Positions 43,021 through 53,704 are shown, numbered from the stretch's first letter. The stretch is DNA of 64,000 bases from Euborellia annulipes (GCA_023213315.1 JAKCPI010003224.1:1-64000), one strand, 5' to 3'. Notes: generated from the sequence alone by a model not told the origin. Numbers and translations: made by a program.

Positions 43021-43634
43021 TTACAATTTGATGGGAAAAAACAAACAAAATACAAAAAAAAAAAGACTACAAAACAACAACAAATCAGACAAATACAATA
43101 TATTATAATTAATTAGTTGAAGAAAGCGGCAGAACTCGCCGAAACTTAGGCCAAACAAATCAAGCCCCTTCCGGTGGGCCTCCCTAAAATTCCGGAAAAT
43201 CCTTCCGGGGATCTTTCCCCGTATAAGGTCCGCACATGCTCCTGGTAAAAAAGATATCAATTAAAATCCATTAAAAACATTGAAGAAAAACTTCAACCAC
43301 CCAAGATTCCTCCCTCCTCAGGCCTCCAAGTGATCCCATCTCGACCAGCTCCAAAAGATCACGATATGGAATGGAGTAAGCGTAGAACCCGGTGGATCTG
43401 TAAAACAGATAACGAAGAAATTTCTTTTGGACGGATTCTACACTATCAATCTGGGATCCTGTCAAAAGGTCCCAGATAAGAGCTGCATACTCGAGACGGG
43501 ATCTCACCACCAGAGCAAAATACAATGTCTTCAAAATTCCGACACTAGTAAAACATTTACAATTTCGTATAACCAAGCCCATCATTTTAAGAGCCCTATT
43601 TATCGTATTATTTATATGAGGAGCAAATGTGAGT
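43021..43634 (-). pseudogene. Non-LTR retrotransposon reverse transcriptase, C-terminal fragment
   Basis: Minus-strand frame 43271-43634 reads APHINNTINRALKMMG, then LYFALVVRSRLEYAALIW and VESVQKKFLRYLFY, then SIPYRDLLELVEMGSL. These are the thumb/connection segments after the catalytic core of Jockey/CR1/R1-type reverse transcriptases (LYxALVRSxLEYAAxxWxP...VQxxFLR). A second frame, 43021-43260, continues with IFRNFREAHRKGLDLFGLS, resembling the usual C-terminal end of such proteins, but in a different frame after a stop. The YADD catalytic region is absent (5' truncation near 43634), so this is a dead fragment. Confidence 0.8.
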
Positions 43635-43669
43635 TTTTATATTATATTTATATGTATATTGCGGAAACA

Positions 43670-43862
43670 TTGCTAATCTTGATTAATTTCCAAAATTACA
43701 TATTGGCAACATTACTGCAATATTCTAAGCTAGGCGAACATGGTAATAATGCAGCAACATTGGTGTAATATTCATATGTCCACCTCTTTGCAACATTGCA
43801 GGAATATTGCTGTTTTTGAGCAAGATTGGCAATTCTGCAATATTACTGCAATATTCCTAGCT
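43670..43862. repeat. GCAATATT-rich short repeats
   Basis: Many spaced copies of TGCAATATT and GCAACATTG with their inverses (for example TATTACTGCAATATTC). Simple dispersed repeat, unknown role. Confidence 0.6.
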
Positions 43863-43869
43863 GTCTGAG

Positions 43870-44000
43870 AATATATCGGCGGAAACTAAAATATATACAT
43901 GTATATAGAAAAATCAGGTGTTACAAGCACAGAACACAACTTTCGACTACCAAAGGTAAGATAATGTTGTGTGCTCTGCGTTAAGTCACACCCGTTCTTT
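43870..44000 (+). repeat. Foldback hairpin copy
   Basis: ATATCGGCGGAAACTA then AAAAATCAGGTGTTACAAGC ... AAGTCACACCCGTTCTT. Confidence 0.7.
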
Positions 44001-44390
44001 TTTTCAACCTTTGATTCAAAAGGCAATAGTTGATATTTCAGAATGTAAAATGAATGAACGGAAAGTGATTTTCTTTTTTCGTTATTCGTGCGGAGAAATT
44101 TTTATTTAGAATTGGGTAGTAGGAGGGCCTGCAGCCTGATGGATCCTTTTGTGGATGCTGGGGAACAAAGACACTCTACGTCACCCTGCGATGATGGAGT
44201 ATTAAGTTGGAAATAGCCTCTTGTTGTTTGGAATTTCAACATACCTACTTAGAATTATATCATTTAAGATTATATAATAATAAATTCTCTAATGATTGAT
44301 GATTGATGGAATGGTCTCATTTCTTTAAACGTTTCTCAGTTTCTTTAAATCCTTTGACACAAACTCTCTACGTATACACCAAGAGAACCA
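44000..44390. other. Unique intergenic DNA
   Basis: No gene seen; GGCCTGCAGCCTGATGGATC at 44127 is not assigned. Confidence 0.4.
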
Positions 44391-44735
44391 TTTAAAAAAA
44401 TTTGTGTGATTGGTCGCACATTCTCTTGGAGAAAGTTGTGTACTGTGCTTGTCAGGCCTAATTTTTTGTGTCGAAATACATTTAATTTCCCATAGCACCT
44501 TAGTTCCAAAATTTAAAGTAAAGTGTGCTTGAAAAGATTTCAAAAGCGAAATGAGAATATACATTTTAAAGAGCATCTAAAAAATAATTGATTTATGAAT
44601 TTTAATCAAAATCGTTTGAGCGGATTTAGAGAAAATCGAACAAAAACTGATAAAGTACATCAGTAAAGTACTAGTACTTTTTAGCCGATTTGGATTAAAT
44701 ATTTCGAGTCACCTGTCACTCTGATATAAAAACCA
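44390..44735 (-). repeat. Foldback repeat copy, short
   Basis: Diverged hairpin TGTGTGATTGGTCGCAC ... CTTGTCAGGCCTAATTTT then arm with CATCAGTAAAGTACTAGTAC. Confidence 0.65.
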
Positions 44736-44739
44736 TAAT

Positions 44740-45575
44740 TTTTAACAAAATTTGTTTTATTTTTTTTTCAAACACCATCTTGAAGCGACCAAGAATAAAG
44801 CATCTACTGATCTTCAAATTAATACTTTGTATAATTACATAGGATTCAAACCAGATGATTTAATTTAAGAAAATCCATCTACCTAAACCTGGAATCTGTG
44901 TGAAGCTTAAATTAATACTTTGTATATATAGGCAATAGAAAGTAAGTATTCTTCTTAGAGACAGGAATCTCTACTGGTTGGCGGGCGTTAAGCAGCAGCA
45001 GGTTAAATGGTGCGTCCGTCCATCAAATGCCGGCAATCTCTGAAAAATTGCCATTCTTTAATGGATTTTTTTTTCCTTTGATGCAACATCTTAGAATTTT
45101 TATTACCCTCTCCTCTTTTTTTTTAGTTTATTCAGTGTGGTTCCATCCATAAAATATATCGATCTAATATCCAGTTGAGTGAGTAGCGGAATTCTTCCCC
45201 CAAACGACATTTACTAAAAATAGACCGACCAAGGCAAGTCCAATATTCGTTTGCGAATTTGCGGCCATTTTTTATCTAGAGAAATACCTCTATGAAGAGT
45301 CATTTCATTGCAATTTGCTACAAAAGAAGCGCTTCATGTCCATTTATCAAGGGCGTAACGGCGCGCCGTCGCCAAACAGAAACTCTTCTGTTATGTCCGG
45401 AACAAATCAAACTTTTCTTCTTCTCAATGTTTTCAATTAAAAGGACCGTTCAAACATTTCATTGATAGAGAGTTAATTGGCAAGAGAGATTGCGAATTTT
45501 TTCACATACATCGTAATATTTAGATCATTTTTCTATCGTGAGAAAAGATGGCTTATTTGTTTCGCTGGAGATATA
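44740..45575. other. Unique intergenic DNA
   Basis: The longest stretch here without an obvious repeat. It includes AAGGGCGTAACGGCGCGCCGTCGCC (45349 on), a GC-rich spot. No exon can be supported. Confidence 0.45.
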
Positions 45576-45577
45576 TA

Positions 45578-47094
45578 TGGGGCATTCCACGCCAACTCGA
45601 CCACTTCTGAACCCGACCATTTTTGATTTGGCTGAAAGTTTGTCATCTTTTTGTGCCCTATTGAAAACGTGTTTGAGAATTTTTTCAGATTTTACGACCT
45701 AGCCAAAAAAAAGTTATAGCATTTTCAAAAAACATAGATTTTTTTTTTAAATAACCGTAAAACTGTCAAAAATTAACTTATCGGGACGATTTTTTTTTGA
45801 AATTTTTGTCTTTAAATGTACTTTTCAGAAAAAATATGACAAAATTTTACAGATTCATCTTGAACGTTTTTTTTGACATTTTCGTAAAAAAACAAAAATT
45901 TCGGGATGAATGACACTTTTTTTTAATTTTTTTTTTTTATAAAAAACTTTGATTTTTTCTACAATTGCTCTGAAAATTTCAGAGTGGGATTATTTCGCTT
46001 TCTATTTTTTTATTTTAAAAAAAAAAAATTTTTTTTTCTCCGCTTATTTATCATGATGGTGCTCTTAAAATTCTTCCAGGACTGTCCGAGATTCTAGAAA
46101 ATTGAAGAAAATAATAATAATAATAGTTAGGGGTGATGAAAGTCGAGAAAATTCCATTTATCCTGAAAAAATTAGAAATTAGTTGTGTATTCAACTACTG
46201 AAGTATTTGAAGCGTCAAGTAAAAGCTTAGAAACATGGGCATAACTAGGGGAGTGCCAGGGGGGCCTGGCTCTCCCCAGAAAGCTCCTTGCCCCAAGAAA
46301 AATAGAAGGGGGGGGGGGGCATGGGACCAGCCATCTTCCGGTGGGCCTGGAAAGCCCCATATTTTCTCAATTTTTCTTGGGGCAAGGAGCTTTCTGGGAG
46401 AGCCAGGCCCCTGGCACTCCCCTAGTTATGTCCATGTTTCTAAGCTTTTACTTGACGCTTCAAATACTTCAGTAGTTGAATATACAACTAATTTCTAATT
46501 TTTTTCAGGATAAATGGAATTTTCTCGACTTTCATCACCCCTAACTATTATTATTATTATTTTTCTTCAATTTTCTAGAATCTCGGACAGTCCTGGAAGA
46601 ATTTAAGAGCACCATCATGATAAATAAGCGGAGAACAAAAAAATTTTTTTTTTTTCAAGAATAAAAAAAATAGAAAGCGAAATAATCCCACTCTGAAATT
46701 TTCAGAGCAATTGTAGAAAAAATCAAAGTTTTTTATTAAAAAAAAAATTAAAAAAAAGTGTCATTCATCCCGAAATTTTTGTTTTTTTACGAAAATGTCA
46801 AAAAAACGTTCAAGATGAATCTGTAAAATTTTGTCATATTTATTTCTGAAAAGTACATTTAAAGACAAAAATTTCAAAAAAAATCGTCCCGATAAGTTAA
46901 TTTTTGACAGTTTTACGGTTATTTAAAAAAAAATCGATGTTTTTTGAAAATGCTATAACTTTTTTTGGCTGGGTCGTAAAATCTGAAAAAAATTCTCAAA
47001 CACGTTTTCAATAGGGCACAAAAAGATGACAAACTTTCAGCCAAATCAAAAATGGTCGGGTTCAGAAGTGGTCAAGTTGGCGTGGAATGCCCCA
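45578..47094. repeat. 1.5-kb near-perfect palindrome
   Basis: Arms of about 720 bp start TGGGGCATTCCACGCCAACT and end in the inverse, flanked by TATATA on both sides. The central loop is about 70 bases (around 46303-46372), inside a hAT-like MITE core (CATGGGCATAACTAGGGGAG and inverse). ORFs on both strands yield the same peptide ending EYTTNF, as expected from the symmetry. TATA-type flanks suggest a foldback transposon; superfamily unknown. Confidence 0.9.
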
Positions 47095-47096
47095 TA

Positions 47097-47265
47097 TATA
47101 AATATTTTCGTATGTTTATAAATTTTACATCTTGACTAATACAGTATATTGGTGAAAACTAAATATATGTCGACATAAAGAATCAGGTGTGACAAGCACA
47201 ATACATAACTTTCGATTACTGAAGATAAAAGAAAGTTGTATGCTGTTCGTTAAGTCACACCGGGG
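47097..47265 (+). repeat. Foldback repeat fragment with hairpin
   Basis: GTTTATAAATTTTACATCTTG, GTGAAAACTAAATATATGTC, hairpin AATCAGGTGTGACAAGC ... AAGTCACACCGGGG. Confidence 0.65.
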
Positions 47266-47345
47266 GTTTCAAAATATATAAAGAGCGAAAATAAATCAAA
47301 GAAAAAAAATAAATAAATAAATAAATAATTTACGCAAAAAAAGTT

Positions 47346-47560
47346 TCACACAACGAGATTCGAACTCGAGATCTCGCGTTTACAAAGAATGAACGCTACC
47401 GATCTATCCACCGATTATTTTTAAAATGTGATTGTTAGCAACGGCTTCATAAGACAAATCTAAATTTTTTTTTTTTTCAAACGAACGGTTCTCACGCTTT
47501 AACAGAATTTGTTTTTCATTAAGTACTACACATAAAAAAATTTTCGTTCAAATCGGTGAT
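47346..47560 (-). repeat. tRNA-derived SINE, third copy of the 18.9-kb type
   Basis: Minus-strand GGTAGCGTTCATTC and CGAGTTCGAATCTCGTTG, followed by the same body ending in AAACAAATTCTGTTAAAGCG. Confidence 0.65.
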
Positions 47561-47564
47561 GTGA

Positions 47565-48135
47565 AGGCCATGCACTCTCCTTGTAAGTGATTTAATACCG
47601 ATAGCAAAATATTATAAAATTGTGATAGTTACATCGGATAATTAATTGATTTTAAAATATAGAAAAAAACATTTTGAGTTTTAATGAAAATAATTTTTTT
47701 CCTACATTTATTTATTTTTTTTTTTAATTGCAATGATTCCTTTCAAACAGTTGGAATCACCATTAAAAAAAAAAACATGTTTGGAAACGACTAGTGAGAA
47801 AAATAGACACTTGATGAGTTAAGTGAGCAGAAAGGACCAACGGCGAGGGGCCGAGAAGCGGCAATCTAAAAGGAGACGACGACGAGGCCTTTTTGGATAG
47901 AATTCGACGTGGATAAATGACATTGACGAAACCAACGTAGATGTCGTATATGTATATAAAAAAAAAAAAAAGGATAGAGAGGGCAGACAGACAGAGATAC
48001 TTAGAGGCAGATATCTCAAAAGGAAAGCAAAAAAATTCAACCTCAAGGGTTGCTTGCTCTCTATCTCGAGTGAGAGATGAATTTAAGAGAACATCCAAAG
48101 TGTTGAGGTTGAAATTAAAGGTATTACTGCGTTAA
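47565..48135. other. Intergenic DNA, no convincing gene
   Basis: A 111-codon minus frame (47763-48098) is Ser/Leu/Phe-rich with no domain; GGAGACGACGACGAGGCC at 47872 is a compositional outlier. Confidence 0.4.
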
Positions 48136-48137
48136 AT

Positions 48138-48200
48138 AAAAATCTGGGGTGACTGGTCGCATAGAACACACATATAGGTAGGTAAGAGAAAGTAAATACG
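48138..48200. repeat. Fused foldback ends
   Basis: Hairpin half AAAAATCTGGGGTGACTGGT runs directly into the outer end ATATAGGTAGGTAAGAGAAA, with the arm absent. Confidence 0.6.
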
Positions 48201-48651
48201 ATCATAGAATAATTGTATATTTATACACAATGAGATTTTGTTTAAGCCCTCCCTATTTTAATAAATAAATAAATTGAGAGAATGGGGCAGTCAGGCGTGA
48301 AGTTAAGGGGGCTCGGGTGCGAATTGGTTACGCATTTTTTCCCGATAAGATGGCGTTGTGTGTCATAAACAGTATGCCCAAAAAATCAAGTAATTCAAAA
48401 ATTTGCTAAGAGATGTCAGAATGGTAGCTAATAATATTTAATGCATTTGGTTGATTTTCATTGATCTATTAACAATAAATACTTTATAAAAGTTATTATA
48501 TTATATAATATGTATCTTTTATAAAAGCATAAAAATATATAAATATAGGCCAATCAGGGGATCGTCTGTTAGACTAGCCTGCCATCTGCAAGAATGCTGA
48601 ACTAATTTGACAGTTGGTTTTTAAATCTATACTATTATATAAAAGACAATC

Positions 48652-48710
<59 letters not shown>
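48652..48710 (+). repeat. (CTGT)n microsatellite
   Basis: About 14 perfect CTGT units inside the Helitron 5' region. The same motif is near the 5' ends of the other Helitron-like family. Confidence 0.95.
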
Positions 48711-48712
<2 letters not shown>

Positions 48713-48999
48713 AACGCATAGACTCCGAAACTACTGGACCGATTTTCATGGAGTTTTTTTTAATGGGTAGGGAATTTTCCGGGGGTGGTTTTAGGCTATC
48801 ATTATATCGAATTAGGGGTAGGGAACCCCCCCTTTTTGGGGGTTATCAATTACCCCATAGCAAAGCATTGGAAAACAGGATATAACTCGCTTTACGGAAA
48901 ATATATTTATCAAATCTTTAAAATGAAAAATAAAAACTCTTCCTCCCTAACAATTCGACATTTGAAAAGATTTTTCCGCTCTGCGCCCCCCCCCCCACC

Positions 49000-49680
49000 C
49001 CCTAAAATTTAATTTTTTTTATTTTTCATTCGATTTTAATAAAATTTAAAATGTTGCTTTCTTAGGGTGTAAATAATTGAAAAATGGTATTTTAGACCCC
49101 AGAAAGTTCAATCACCCCCTGACCCCCCCCTAAAATTTATTTTTCATCAGATTTTAATAAAATTTAAAATGACGCTTTCTTAGGGTGTAAATAATTGAAA
49201 AATGGTATTTTAGACCCCAGAAAGTTCAATCACCCCTCTGACCCCCCTAAAATTTATTTTTCATCAGATTTTAATAAAATTTAAAATGACGCTTTCTTAG
49301 GGTGTAAATAATTGAAAAATGGTATTTTAGACCCCAGAAAGTTCAATCACCCCTCTGACCCCCCTAAAATTTATTTTTCATCAGATTTTAATAAAATTTA
49401 AAATGACGCTTTCTTAGGGTGTAAATAATTGAAAAATGGTATTTTAGACCCCAGAAAGTTCAATCACCCCTCTGACCCCCCCCTAAAATTTATTTTTCAT
49501 CAGATTTTAATAAAATTTAAAATGACGCTTTCTTAGGGTGTAAATAATTGAAAAATGGTATTTTAGACCCCAGAAAGTTCAATCACCCCCCTGCCCCACC
49601 CCCTGAAATTTATTTTTCATTCGTTTTTAATAAAATTTAAAATGACGCTTCCTTAGGGTGTAAATAATTGAAAAATATAT
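49000..49680 (+). repeat. Tandem repeat, about 120-bp unit, about 5.5 copies
   Basis: Units contain TTTTCATCAGATTTTAATAA, GACGCTTTCTTAGGGTGTAA, GAAAAATGGTATTTTAGACC and a C-rich end. Central units appear almost identical, suggesting recent amplification. Confidence 0.95.
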
Positions 49681-50339
49681 TAATCAAATATTTAAAATAA
49701 AAAATAAAAACTCTTCCTCATAATTAATTAAAATACATTTATCTGGACAACTCTTAGTCATATCCCGAGACGCCGCCCGCCAGGGCTGGCGGGGTAGGGT
49801 TGCCGAAGAGCAACCCTACCGCAGCTAGTAAATCATATAAGCTTATTTTAACAATTTCTTAATTAATATGTGATTAATAATAACAATAAATTCATTTTTA
49901 AATTTGAAAAAAATCAAAGATTATTGGGGCATCTTGTTTTTTGTATTTGCTTGATAACAAAAAAATTAATTACGATAATTTTTTAATAAGTCATTAAACA
50001 AATTATAGCTCGATGTCCCGATAATCTCTTATGAATTTAATTCATTAAAAAAAAAAACTCCTTTAAACAGTCTAGTTTTTTTTTTAAGTACGTTTAGACG
50101 TCGCTCCTGAACCCCCTTAAGGCATTAAAGTAATTGTGAAATTGTTCCCTTCGAGAGAGGGTGCATTATCAATCAGAAATGAAGGCCTGAAGCTCTTCTA
50201 GGGAAACTAATTAACTCATGAATCCATTCAATTAACTAAACAATTCCTGTTATGGAATGGAGGGAGACAGGCGAAGGAATTTTATTCCCTTTTAATTAAA
50301 TATTATCAATTAACCTTAAGTCATTTGAGAATGTTTTTT

Positions 50340-50432
50340 TGTTGGTGAGCAAAACGTCCTAGGGCTCTCGGGAATCGAACCCAGGATCTCAAGCCATTAT
50401 CCGTCGGCCCCTCGACAGTCACCAACAACTCA
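50340..50432 (-). repeat. tRNA-like SINE head
   Basis: Minus-strand GTTGGTGACTGTCGAGGGGC and CCTGGGTTCGATTCCCGAG, resembling A and B boxes. Confidence 0.45.
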
Positions 50433-50528
50433 TTGCATTTCTCTACTGAGAGAATCAAAATGGGAATCTTCGATTTTTAGTAAAATAATTAGATTTTCGG
50501 TTTAACTGTGGTTTATTTGTAAAATTAC

Positions 50529-50563
50529 AACGTTTCGGCCACTCATTCTGTGGCATTCTTCAG
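50529..50563 (-). ncRNA. Hammerhead-ribozyme-like motif
   Basis: CTGAAGA, A, stem II GCCAC/GTGGC around AGAATGA, GAAACGTT. Confidence 0.6.
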
Positions 50564-51182
50564 GTACAATTCAGCTAAGATTACAAAGGTTGTTACATCT
50601 GTGACAATCTCAATTGAACTGGTTGAGAAAACAAGATGGCTGCCGCTTCTCGACCTGCACGCCATCTCACATGAGCGATCGCAGCGCCCCTACATTCAAT
50701 TTGACACGAAATTCAAATATTGTTTTTTAAAAAATCAATTAGTATACACTCTCTAAACTGTACAAATTATTATTAACAAATTGTTTACATATACACACAC
50801 ACACACATATTTACATACATATACATATACATAGTTCGTGCAGTACAATTTTATAGTGCAAGCTGAACCAAGTTTCCAAAAATCAGTTTGCACTATAAAA
50901 TTGTACTGCACGAACTATGTATATGTATATGTATGTAAATATGTGTGTGTGTGTGTATATGTAAACAATTTATCAATAATAATTTGTACAGTTTAGAGAG
51001 TGTATACTAATTTATTTTTTAAAAAACAATATTTGAATTTCGTGTCAAATTGAATGTAGGGGCGCTGCGATCGCTCATGTGTAGATGGCGCGCAGGTCGA
51101 GAAGCGGCAGCCATCTTGTTTTCTCAACCAGTTCAATTGAGATTGTCGCAGATGTAACAACCTTTGTAATCTTAGCTGAATT

Positions 51183-51225
51183 GTACCTGAAGAATGCCAC
51201 AGAATGAGTGGCCGAAACGTTGTAA
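51183..51225 (+). ncRNA. Hammerhead-ribozyme-like motif
   Basis: CTGAAGA at 51187; same stem II; GAAACGTT to 51221. Stem I pairs TAC with GTA. Confidence 0.62.
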
Positions 51226-51304
51226 TTTTTACAAATAAACCACAGTTAAACCGAAAATCTAATTCTTTTACTAATGATAACAACTGTGAAAGCCTAAACT
51301 CCAA

Positions 51305-51525
51305 ATATCTTCGATTTTCTCAAAATTAGCTCCAACGATTTTGATCAAAATTTAAAAATCAATTATTTTTTAGATGCTCTTTAAAATGTATAGTCTCATT
51401 CTGCCATTGAAATTTTCTGAAGACAAAAATCTGGTGTGGCAATCACAGAACACACACAACTTTTGATCACCGAAGGTAAAAGAACGTTGAGTGCTGTGCG
51501 ACTTGTCACACCAGATTTTTTTGTA
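51305..51525 (+). repeat. Foldback repeat fragment with hairpin
   Basis: Arm CTTCGATTTTCTCAAAATTA, hairpin AAAAATCTGGTGTGGCAATC ... CTTGTCACACCAGATTTTT. Confidence 0.7.
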
Positions 51526-51529
51526 ACTA

Positions 51530-52165
51530 ATACGTAATTGATTTTGTTGCTACGTTGTTGCTTCACTCAACAAGTGTCCAGGGCAGACGGAGCGAGATGC
51601 CTCCGGGATCAAATAGGGCTTTCATCAGCAGCGCAGGGCCTTCCTATTATTACATACATGCTCTTAGGTTGATGGCTTGTCTTTGAAATAAATCCCCCCT
51701 CCCCGCCATCACATCAGATGGATTTGAAAGAGGAAATTTCACAAGACAAAATTTGGCCTCCAACAAAAGAAATATAAACTCAACTTGTATAGAACTGTTT
51801 TGTTTTTGTTTTTTTCTTTTTCGATATTTTTGGATAGAGATGATGATTAAAGAGGATTTTTTTTTTCTTTTGATCAAAGTGCAAATTATTCGATGTCAAA
51901 TAATAATAATGGAAAGTTTGACATTTATAAATGTTCAATAAAAGGACAAAAATTCCCCCCCCGACTTCAAACGAAAGCTACTTTAGTTAATTAAGGGTGG
52001 CGAACGTTCTCAAAATTTATTTTTTTAATACAAAACTGCATGGGCAGAGCAAAGTTGTAATTTGTGAACTATGGGCAGCAAATTTGCTAAAGAGAAAATG
52101 CATTTTCAGGAAATTCGCTGGATAGAAGATCAAGGGGATCATAAAAAAGAGTTCGGTTCCAGAAA
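51530..52165. other. Intergenic DNA, no gene seen
   Basis: Overlapping short frames without domains; C run at 51955. Confidence 0.4.
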
Positions 52166-52172
52166 GGCTTGG

Positions 52173-52432
52173 GATGCCCTTGGGGTTTGGTGTAGAGGGT
52201 AGCGTGCTAACCTCGTATATCAAACGTCGCGGGTTCGGACCCCAGGCAGTCCGATGAATTTATTTAAGCCATTTGGATACCAAATGGCTTAAATAAGAAT
52301 GCCTGGACCCCAAATAATATACTCGTATATTCATAACGGTTATCGTCAAAGTCTTAAATGGCCTAAGTTGCCGAAAATACTGTGTGAATGAGAAAAAAGT
52401 GTGAATGTTTTTTTAATAAAAAAAAAAGACTA
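52173..52432 (+). repeat. tRNA-derived SINE, full length
   Basis: CCCTTGGGGTTTGGTGTAGA, GTCGCGGGTTCGGACCCC, body hairpin CCATTTGGATACCAAATGG, tail TGGCCTAAGTTGCCGAAAA, GAGAAAAAAGTGTGAATG. Confidence 0.85.
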
Positions 52433-52512
52433 GGGATTGATCTTCTAAAAGAAAGGAATTTCCAACCATCCAAAATCAATTTTCTAGCTGTAGACTACAA
52501 CAAAATGATTGA

Positions 52513-53200
52513 TTGGAAAACTACAAAACTTTCACCGCCACCTTTGCTGCGAAGATGCATGCACTGATCAAGAAATTTGACAAATCCCGATGTCTACTTC
52601 ATTCTCACCATCAGCCATCACAAAAATATAGAGTCATCAGAACGTTGTATAAAAGAGCAGAAGAAATATGTTCTGGTGAACTCCTAGAAACAGAGATTAA
52701 AGGTAGCGTTCAAGAACAAAGGCCTCTCCGAATATGAAATCAAAAAATACGGACAGACAAACAAGAAAGTAGGCGATAAAGATAAAGAAGAGAAAAAACC
52801 AACATCGTATATATCACAGGTAACATTACCATACGTAAAAGGAACAAGAGAAAAAATAGCTTCAAATTTGAGGAAACACAACATCAGAGTAACATTTAAC
52901 CCACGCAAACAAATTTCTTCGATCACTTCAAATGTAAAGGATAAAAAAAACAAAATGGAAATAATGAAGCTTATAAGGTAACTTGTGAATGTAATAAAGT
53001 ATAACAGGTAGAAATGATCTCAACTAGAATGTCTGAACATGAGAGCGCCATCAGAAACATCTGCAATTGCAGAACATGTCTTAACAACTGGCCATAAAAT
53101 AATGTCAAAACGCTTCACGTTGACAATGAGTGGCGGAAAAGAAAAGTTAAAGAGTATAAACATCCAAATAATATCAACAAAAATGTGGAAAATTGTATTG
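52513..53200 (+). pseudogene. Penelope-like retroelement, reverse-transcriptase C-terminus and GIY-YIG remains
   Basis: Three shifted frames together match the end of a Penelope-like ORF. The first (52513-52700) has CLLHSHHQPSQKYRVIRTLY and KRAEEICSGELL, like the conserved HHP...K..V.RTL..RA segment after the RT palm. The second (52706-52981, 91 residues) has SEYEIKKYG, then VTLPYVKGTREKIASNLRK and IRVTFNP, the linker before GIY-YIG. Further on, KVTCECNKV, MSEHESAIRN and, in another frame, SETSAIAEHVLTTGHKI are GIY-YIG endonuclease pieces. Frameshifts and stops make it non-functional, and the RT catalytic part is gone. A hammerhead-like motif lies downstream at 53514. Confidence 0.82.
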
Positions 53201-53513
53201 AATGAGAAGAAATGTTAAATAGATGTCAGGGTTTTAATAACTGTATTATATGTTATTTTGGAATGATTTAATAATAATATTTTATAACATCTATGTTAAA
53301 ATAAAATTCAAAAAACTTATTGTAACATCATACTTTATATGTAAACACTTGCTTTGGTGTTCGTGACTAACTTCGTGGGAATGAATGAAAAATCGCGTGG
53401 AAATTTGAATATAATTTCACAGGAATGCCTGCAGATGGCGCTGACGTCGTATATAAAAAGGCAAGCAACGGTTATGACAGTTAGTTCACTTGAGTCTGAG
53501 TAAGTGCACAGTA

Positions 53514-53549
53514 CTTGAAAACGGCTTCAGAATAAACAGTCGAAACGTT
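53514..53549 (+). ncRNA. Hammerhead-like motif downstream of the Penelope-like remnant
   Basis: CTTGAAAA core (degenerate), stem II CGGCT/AGTCG, GAAACGTT. It lies about 310 bp after the GIY-YIG remains. A deleted reverse copy is at about 62071-62120. Confidence 0.5.
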
Positions 53550-53704
53550 GTAGGGTAATTATATATTTTAATAAATAATTAATACAAACATGTGGTCTAT
53601 AATTAAAAATTCTCCTAATAAAAATAATCCAAACCACAAAAGCTTTAATAAACACATTCGTGATATTATTATTAAGTTAATTGCAGAAATAATATTCTTT
53701 TTTT

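Larger units (their letters stand above)
48626..49827 (+). mobile_element. Non-autonomous Helitron with exact empty site
   Basis: Begins TCTATACTATTATATAAAAG and ends with hairpin GTAGGGTTGC-CGAAGA-GCAACCCTAC followed by CGCAGCTAG; inserted between A and T. It has no target duplication, as expected for Helitrons. The related MITE at 62241-62851 retains the unfilled site TTTTAAATAAATC. It contains a CTGT microsatellite and about 5.5 copies of a 120-bp tandem unit. Confidence 0.9.
48303..50120 (+). mobile_element. TTAA-flanked MITE, split by a Helitron
   Basis: Ends TTAAGGGGGCTCGGGTGCGA and TCGCTCCTGAACCCCCTTAA. The uninterrupted relative is at 62241-62851 in reverse. TTAA flanks suggest piggyBac-type insertion; termini do not prove it. 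Confidence 0.75.
50490..51262. repeat. Palindrome with two facing hammerhead motifs
   Basis: Arms of about 370 bp, outer AGATTTTCGGTTTAACTGTG and inverse, centre near 50876. ATATACACACACACACACAT lies in each arm. ORFs at 50550 and 51304 code the same C-terminal peptide from opposite strands. Confidence 0.85.

Noticed and set aside
46172..46498. Matching ORFs on both strands as a duplicated gene
   Set aside because: They are the two arms of one palindrome read in opposite directions; the peptide similarity follows from symmetry.
47763..48098. 111-codon minus frame as a membrane protein
   Set aside because: Hydrophobic runs come from T-rich simple sequence; no signal, domain or splice support.
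48652..48710. CRISPR array or other short spaced repeat
   Set aside because: It is a plain (CTGT)n microsatellite without spacers.
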